From: Cervus elaphus | Lineage: Eukaryota > Chordata > Mammalia > Artiodactyla > Cervidae | Length of the DNA stretch: 64,000 bases | Assembly: GCF_910594005.1 (NCBI RefSeq) | Contig: NC_057827.1 | Location: forward strand, 1,426,001-1,490,000 | Reading direction: 5' to 3' | Part shown: one piece after another, positions 60,666 to 64,000 of the stretch | Layout: every line of letters starts with the position of its first letter | Numbering within the stretch: the first letter of the stretch is position 1 | Position numbers and translations under genes: made by a program | Notes under the pieces: model-generated | The model's input: the letters and a program-made list of their open reading frames with translations, nothing else | What the model was told of the DNA's origin: nothing | Database searches by the model: none

Positions 60666-61461
60666 TAAGGTGGTATTCTTCAGGAGTCGAAGCCAGGGAC
60701 TAACCTCTCATCTCGTGTTGATTCTTGGTCCACGGAGCTCTTTCGTGTTGCTACAGTGACCTCAGGATCCCTCTAGCCTTGAAACAGTGTTCTTGGGGTT
60801 TCTCTGGAGTGCCATCAAGGAAATCAAGGCTCCTTTCATGTGTGATGTGCAACACGGAATTGCTCTGCATGCAGTGCAGCGGAATCGGGCCTCATCTCGC
60901 GGCGAGGGGGAAGTCTCATGGTTTTTCTCGAGTTGCGGCGGGAACCTGGGGTATATTCTCGAGTTACGACGGGGATGGCCCTTCCACACACGTGTGTGTT
61001 CAGCCATGTCAGGACTCCTGCCTAGTTGCGAGGGACAACTCGGGATTCTCCTCGAGGCTTTGCAGGGCAATTGGGACGCCTCTCCAGCTGAGACGGGAGA
61101 CCAAGAGTCCCTTTCCACGTGCCACAGGAATCCTGGGTCTCCTATCAATTTTCACGAGGAGTCAGGCATCGTCTCCTTTGGAGGCACTGATCTCCGCATA
61201 CCTCTGGAGTTTTCAAAGGATTTGAGGCCTCCTGTCGCGATGAGGTGGGGAACTAGGTCTTTCTCTGTGGTCTCCACAGGGGATTCAGACACCCTTTCGT
61301 CTTGGGAGATGCAAGACGAGCCTGCATTCCAGTCACTGCAGGGATATCCGGCCTTATTTCGCGTCAGGGCATCTCGGTGTCCATTCCACTTGAGGCCGCA
61401 AACTCAGGGTCCCTCTCACATACCTAGAGCTGAGAGAAGCCTCCTCTTGAGGTGCTTGTGG
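60666..61461 (+). repeat. Monomer 77, type B (copy of monomer 73)
   Basis: Same TATCAATTTTCACG as monomer 73. Own variants GTGCAGCGG, CTCTAGCCTTG and GGGAAGTCTC. Confidence 0.88.
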
Positions 61462-62256
61462 TAAGGTGGTATTCCTCTGGAGTCGAAGCCAGGGACTAAC
61501 CTCTCATCTCGAGTTGATTTCTGGTCCACGGAGCTCTTTCGTGTTGCTACAGTGACCTCAGGATCCCTCTAGCCTTGAAACAGTGTTCTTGGGGTTTCTC
61601 TGGAGTGCCATCAAGGAAATCAAGGCTCCTTTCATGTGTGATGTGCAACACAGAATTGCTCTGCACGCATTGCAGGGGAATCGGGCCTCATCTCGCGGCG
61701 ACGGGGAAGTCTCATGGTTTTTCTCGAGTTGCGGCGGAAACCTGGGGTATATTCTCGAGTTACGACGGGGATGGCCCTTCCACACATGTGTTTGTTCAGC
61801 CACGTCAGGACTCTTGCTAGTTGCGAGACACAACTCGGTATTCTCCTCGAGGCTTGGCAAGGCAATTGGGACGCCTCTCCAGCTGAGGCGGGAGACCAAG
61901 GGTCCCTTTCCACGTGCCACAGGAATCCTGGGACTCCTATCAAGTTTCACGAGGAGTCAGGCATCGTCTCCTTTGGAGGCACTGATCTCCGCGTACCTCT
62001 GGAGTTTTCAAAGGATGTGAGGCCTCCGGTCGCGATGAGGTGGGGAACTAGGTCTTTCTCTGTGGTCTCCACAGGGGATTCAGACATCCTTTCATCTTGG
62101 GAGATGCAAGACGAGCCTGCATTCAAGTCACTGCAGGGATATCCGGCCTTATTTCGAGTCAGGGCATCGCGGTGTCCATTCCACTTGAGGCCGCAAACTC
62201 AGGGTCCCTCTCACATACCTAGAGCTGAGAGAAGCCTCCTCTTGAGGTGCTTGTGG
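61462..62256 (+). repeat. Monomer 78, type C, second deletion subtype
   Basis: Linker TTGATTTCTGG. Full subtype set (GCATTGCAGG, CACACATGTG, CTTGCTAG, CTCGGTATTC) in 795 bp. Unlike monomers 71 and 75 it keeps a C end (CTAGGTCTTT, CATTCAAG). Confidence 0.89.
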
Positions 62257-63052
62257 TAAGGTGGTATTCCTCTGGAGTCGATGCCAGGGACTAACCTCTT
62301 ATCTCGAGTTGATTTTTGGTCCACGGAGCTCTTTCGTGTTGCTACAGTGACCTCAGAATCCCTCTAGCCTTTAAACAGTGTTCTTGGGGTTTCTCTGGAG
62401 TGCCATCAAGGAAATCAAGGCTCCTTTCATGTGTGATGTGCAACACGGAATTGCTCTGCACGCAGTGCAGGGGAATCGGGCCTCATCTCCCGGCGAGGGG
62501 GAAGTCTCATGGTTTTTCTCGAGTTGCGGCGGGAACCTGGGGTATATTCTCGAGTTACGACGGGGATGGCCCTTCCACCCACGTGTTTCTTCAGCGACGT
62601 CAGGACTCCTGCCTAGTTGCGAGGGACAACTCGGGATTCTCCTCGAGGCTTGGCAGGGCAATTGGGACGCCTCTCCAGCTGAGGCGGGAGACCAAGTGTC
62701 CCTTTCCAAGTGCCACAGGAATCCTGGGACTCCTATCAAGTTTCACGAGGAGTCAGGCATCGTCTCCTTTGGAGGCACTGATCTCCGCGTACCTCTGGAG
62801 TTTTCAAAGGATGTGAGGCCTCCGGTCGCGATGAGGTGGGGAACTAAGTCTTTCTCTGTGCTTTCCACAGGGGATTCAGACATCCTTTCGTCTTGGGAGA
62901 TGCAAGACGAGCCTGCATTGAAGTCACTGCAGGGATATCCGGCGTTATTTCGAGTCAGGGCATCGCGGTGTCCATTCCACTTGAGGCCGCAAACTCAGGG
63001 GCCCTCTCACATACCTAGAGCTGAGAGAAGCCTCCTCTCGAGGTGCTTGTGG
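62257..63052 (+). repeat. Monomer 79, type D
   Basis: Linker GTCGATGCC and CTCTTATCTCG. D body with CCTTTAAACAG, CATCTCCCGGCG and CTCCTCTCGAGG (as in monomer 48). Confidence 0.88.
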
Positions 63053-63848
63053 TAAGGTCGTATTCCTCTGGAGACGAATCCAGGGACTAACTTCTCTTAT
63101 CGAGTTGATTTTTGGTCCACAGAGTTCTTTCGTGTTGCTACAGTGACCTCAGGATCCCTCTATCCTTGAAACAGTGTTCTTGGGGTTTCTCTGGAGTGCC
63201 ATCAAGGAAATCAAGGCTCCTTTCATGTGTGATGTGCAAGACGGAATTGCTCTGCACGCAGTACAGGGGAATCGGGCCTCATCTCGCATCGAGGGGGAAG
63301 TCTCATGGTTTTTCTCGAGTTGCGGCGGGAACCTGGGGTATATTCTCGAGTTACGACGGGGATGGCCCTGCCACACACGTGTTTGTTCAGCCACGTCAGG
63401 ACTCCTGCCTAGTTGCGAGGGACAACTCGGGATTCTCCTCGAGGCTGACCAGGGCAATTGGGACGCCTCTCCAGCTGAGGCGGGAGACCAAGGGTCCCTT
63501 TCCACGTGCCACAAGAATCCTGGGACTCCTATCAAGTTTCACGAGGAGTCAGGCATCGTCTCCTTTGGAGGCACTGATCTCCGCGTACCTCTGGAGTTTT
63601 CAAAGGATGTGAGGCCTCCGGTCGCGATGAGGTGGGGAACTAGGTGTTTCTCTGTGGTCTCCACAGCGGATTCAGACATCCTTTCTTCTTGGGAGATGCA
63701 AGACGAGCCTGCATTCAAGTCACTGCAGGGATATCCGGCCTTATTTCGAGTCAGGGCATCACGGTGTCCATTCCACTTGAGGCCACAAACTCAGGATCCC
63801 TCTCACATACCTAGAGCTGAGAGAAGCCTCCTCTTGAGGTGCTTGTGG
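63053..63848 (+). repeat. Monomer 80, type A
   Basis: Starts TAAGGTCGTATT with linker TAACTTCTCTTATCG. A body with GGCCCTGCCAC and the three-base change GAGGCTGACCAGGG. Confidence 0.88.
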
Positions 63849-64000
63849 TAAGGTGGTATTCTTCAGGAGTCGAAGCCAGGGACTAACCTCTCATCTCGTG
63901 TTGATTCTTGGTCCACGGAGCTCTTTCGTGTTGCTACAGTGACCTCAGGATCCCTCTATCCTTGAAACAGTGTTCTTGGGGTTTCTCTGGAGTGCCATCA
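63849..64000 (+). repeat. Partial monomer, start of type B
   Basis: B linker (ATTCTTCAGG, TTGATTCTTGG) with CTCTATCCTTG, running to the window edge just after the anchor at 63970. Confidence 0.87.

Larger units (their letters stand above)
58400..61461 (+). repeat. Four-monomer block, copy 2 (offset 3183 bp)
   Basis: Monomers 74-77 repeat the same four private marks in the same order. Monomer 78 then adds a third copy of the C subtype at a further 2387 bp. Confidence 0.87.
1..64000 (+). repeat. Tandem satellite array, ~796-bp monomer, ruminant satellite I / 1.715-like
   Basis: Every base belongs to a head-to-tail array: the same anchor (GTGTTCTTGGGGTTTCTC or close variants) recurs at 305, 1101, 1897 and so on to 63970, 81 times, always 794-796 bp apart and always in one orientation. 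The monomer consists of diverged 31-bp subrepeats. A 0.8-kb monomer with 31-bp substructure is known for satellite I of sheep, goat and deer and for the related bovine 1.715 satellite, which are centromeric. The family name is inferred from this architecture, not from an alignment. The likely role is structural (centromeric or pericentromeric heterochromatin). No transposon, unique sequence, inversion or long gap interrupts it. Any other satellite built on a 31-bp unit is the alternative. Confidence 0.93.

Noticed and set aside
1..64000. Ribosomal DNA spacer, viral tandem repeat or integrated phage
   Set aside because: No ribosomal RNA, replication or structural gene sequence is present, and the 31-bp lattice with a 0.8-kb monomer fits a ruminant satellite.

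Overview
The whole 64 kb window is one uninterrupted tandem satellite array. I see no protein-coding gene, RNA gene, mobile element, CRISPR array, origin or unique-sequence island. Eighty complete monomers of about 796 bp (range 795-796 in the phase used here) run head to tail in one orientation from position 184 to 63848. Partial monomers lie at 1-183 and 63849-64000, so the array continues past both edges.

Organism: the monomer is built from degenerate 31-bp subrepeats with a recurring (T/C)CTCGAGTTGCG-like core, and 796 equals 26 x 31 minus 10. A monomer of about 0.8 kb with a 31-bp substructure is the established hallmark of the ruminant satellite I / 1.715 centromeric family (sheep and goat satellite I, cervid satellite I, and the bovine 1.715 relative). 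I infer a pecoran ruminant (bovid or deer) centromere or pericentromere. The species cannot be settled from the sequence alone.

Monomer types (my labels). A: linker GAGACGAATCC and CACAGAGTTC, then CAAGACGG, AGTACAGG, CATCGAG, TTGGAACG, CTAGGTGTTT, CATTCAAG, CAGGATCC. B: linker CTCGTGTTGATTCTTGG, then CACGTGTGTGTTCAGCCATG, GGCTTTGCAGG, CTGAGACGG, TGGGTCTCC, CCGCATACC, GATTTGAGG, GACACCC, CATTCCAG. C: CAACACAGAATTG, GCGAGACACAAC, TTGGCAAGG, CATTCAAG, TTTCGCGTC. D: linker TTTGGCCCACGG, then CACCCACGTGTTTCTTCAG, ACAACTCTGG, CCAAGTGCC, GGCTATCGG, ACTAAGTC, TGTGCTTTCC, CATTGAAG. They tend to follow A-B-C-D, a tetrameric higher-order repeat of about 3.18 kb. It is interrupted by chimeric monomers and by missing types, as expected from unequal crossing-over.

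Layout: 1-12.1 kb holds a large duplication (offset 7162 bp, changing to 5571 bp after a clean two-monomer difference). 12.1-23.3 kb is irregular, with many chimeras. 23.3-34.4 kb is two abutting seven-monomer blocks of 5569 bp, nearly identical; the three differences I found all fall at CpG sites. 34.4-39.6 kb is close to a regular A-B-C-D order. 39.6-46.0 kb is two four-monomer copies (3184 bp). 45.8-52.7 kb is a patchwork of 5-monomer and 3-monomer repeats and contains the most diverged monomer. 55.2-61.5 kb is another four-monomer duplication (3183 bp). The long open frames on both strands are by-products of the repeat and are not annotated as genes. The interest of the window lies in recombination history and satellite turnover; I found no hidden gene system.
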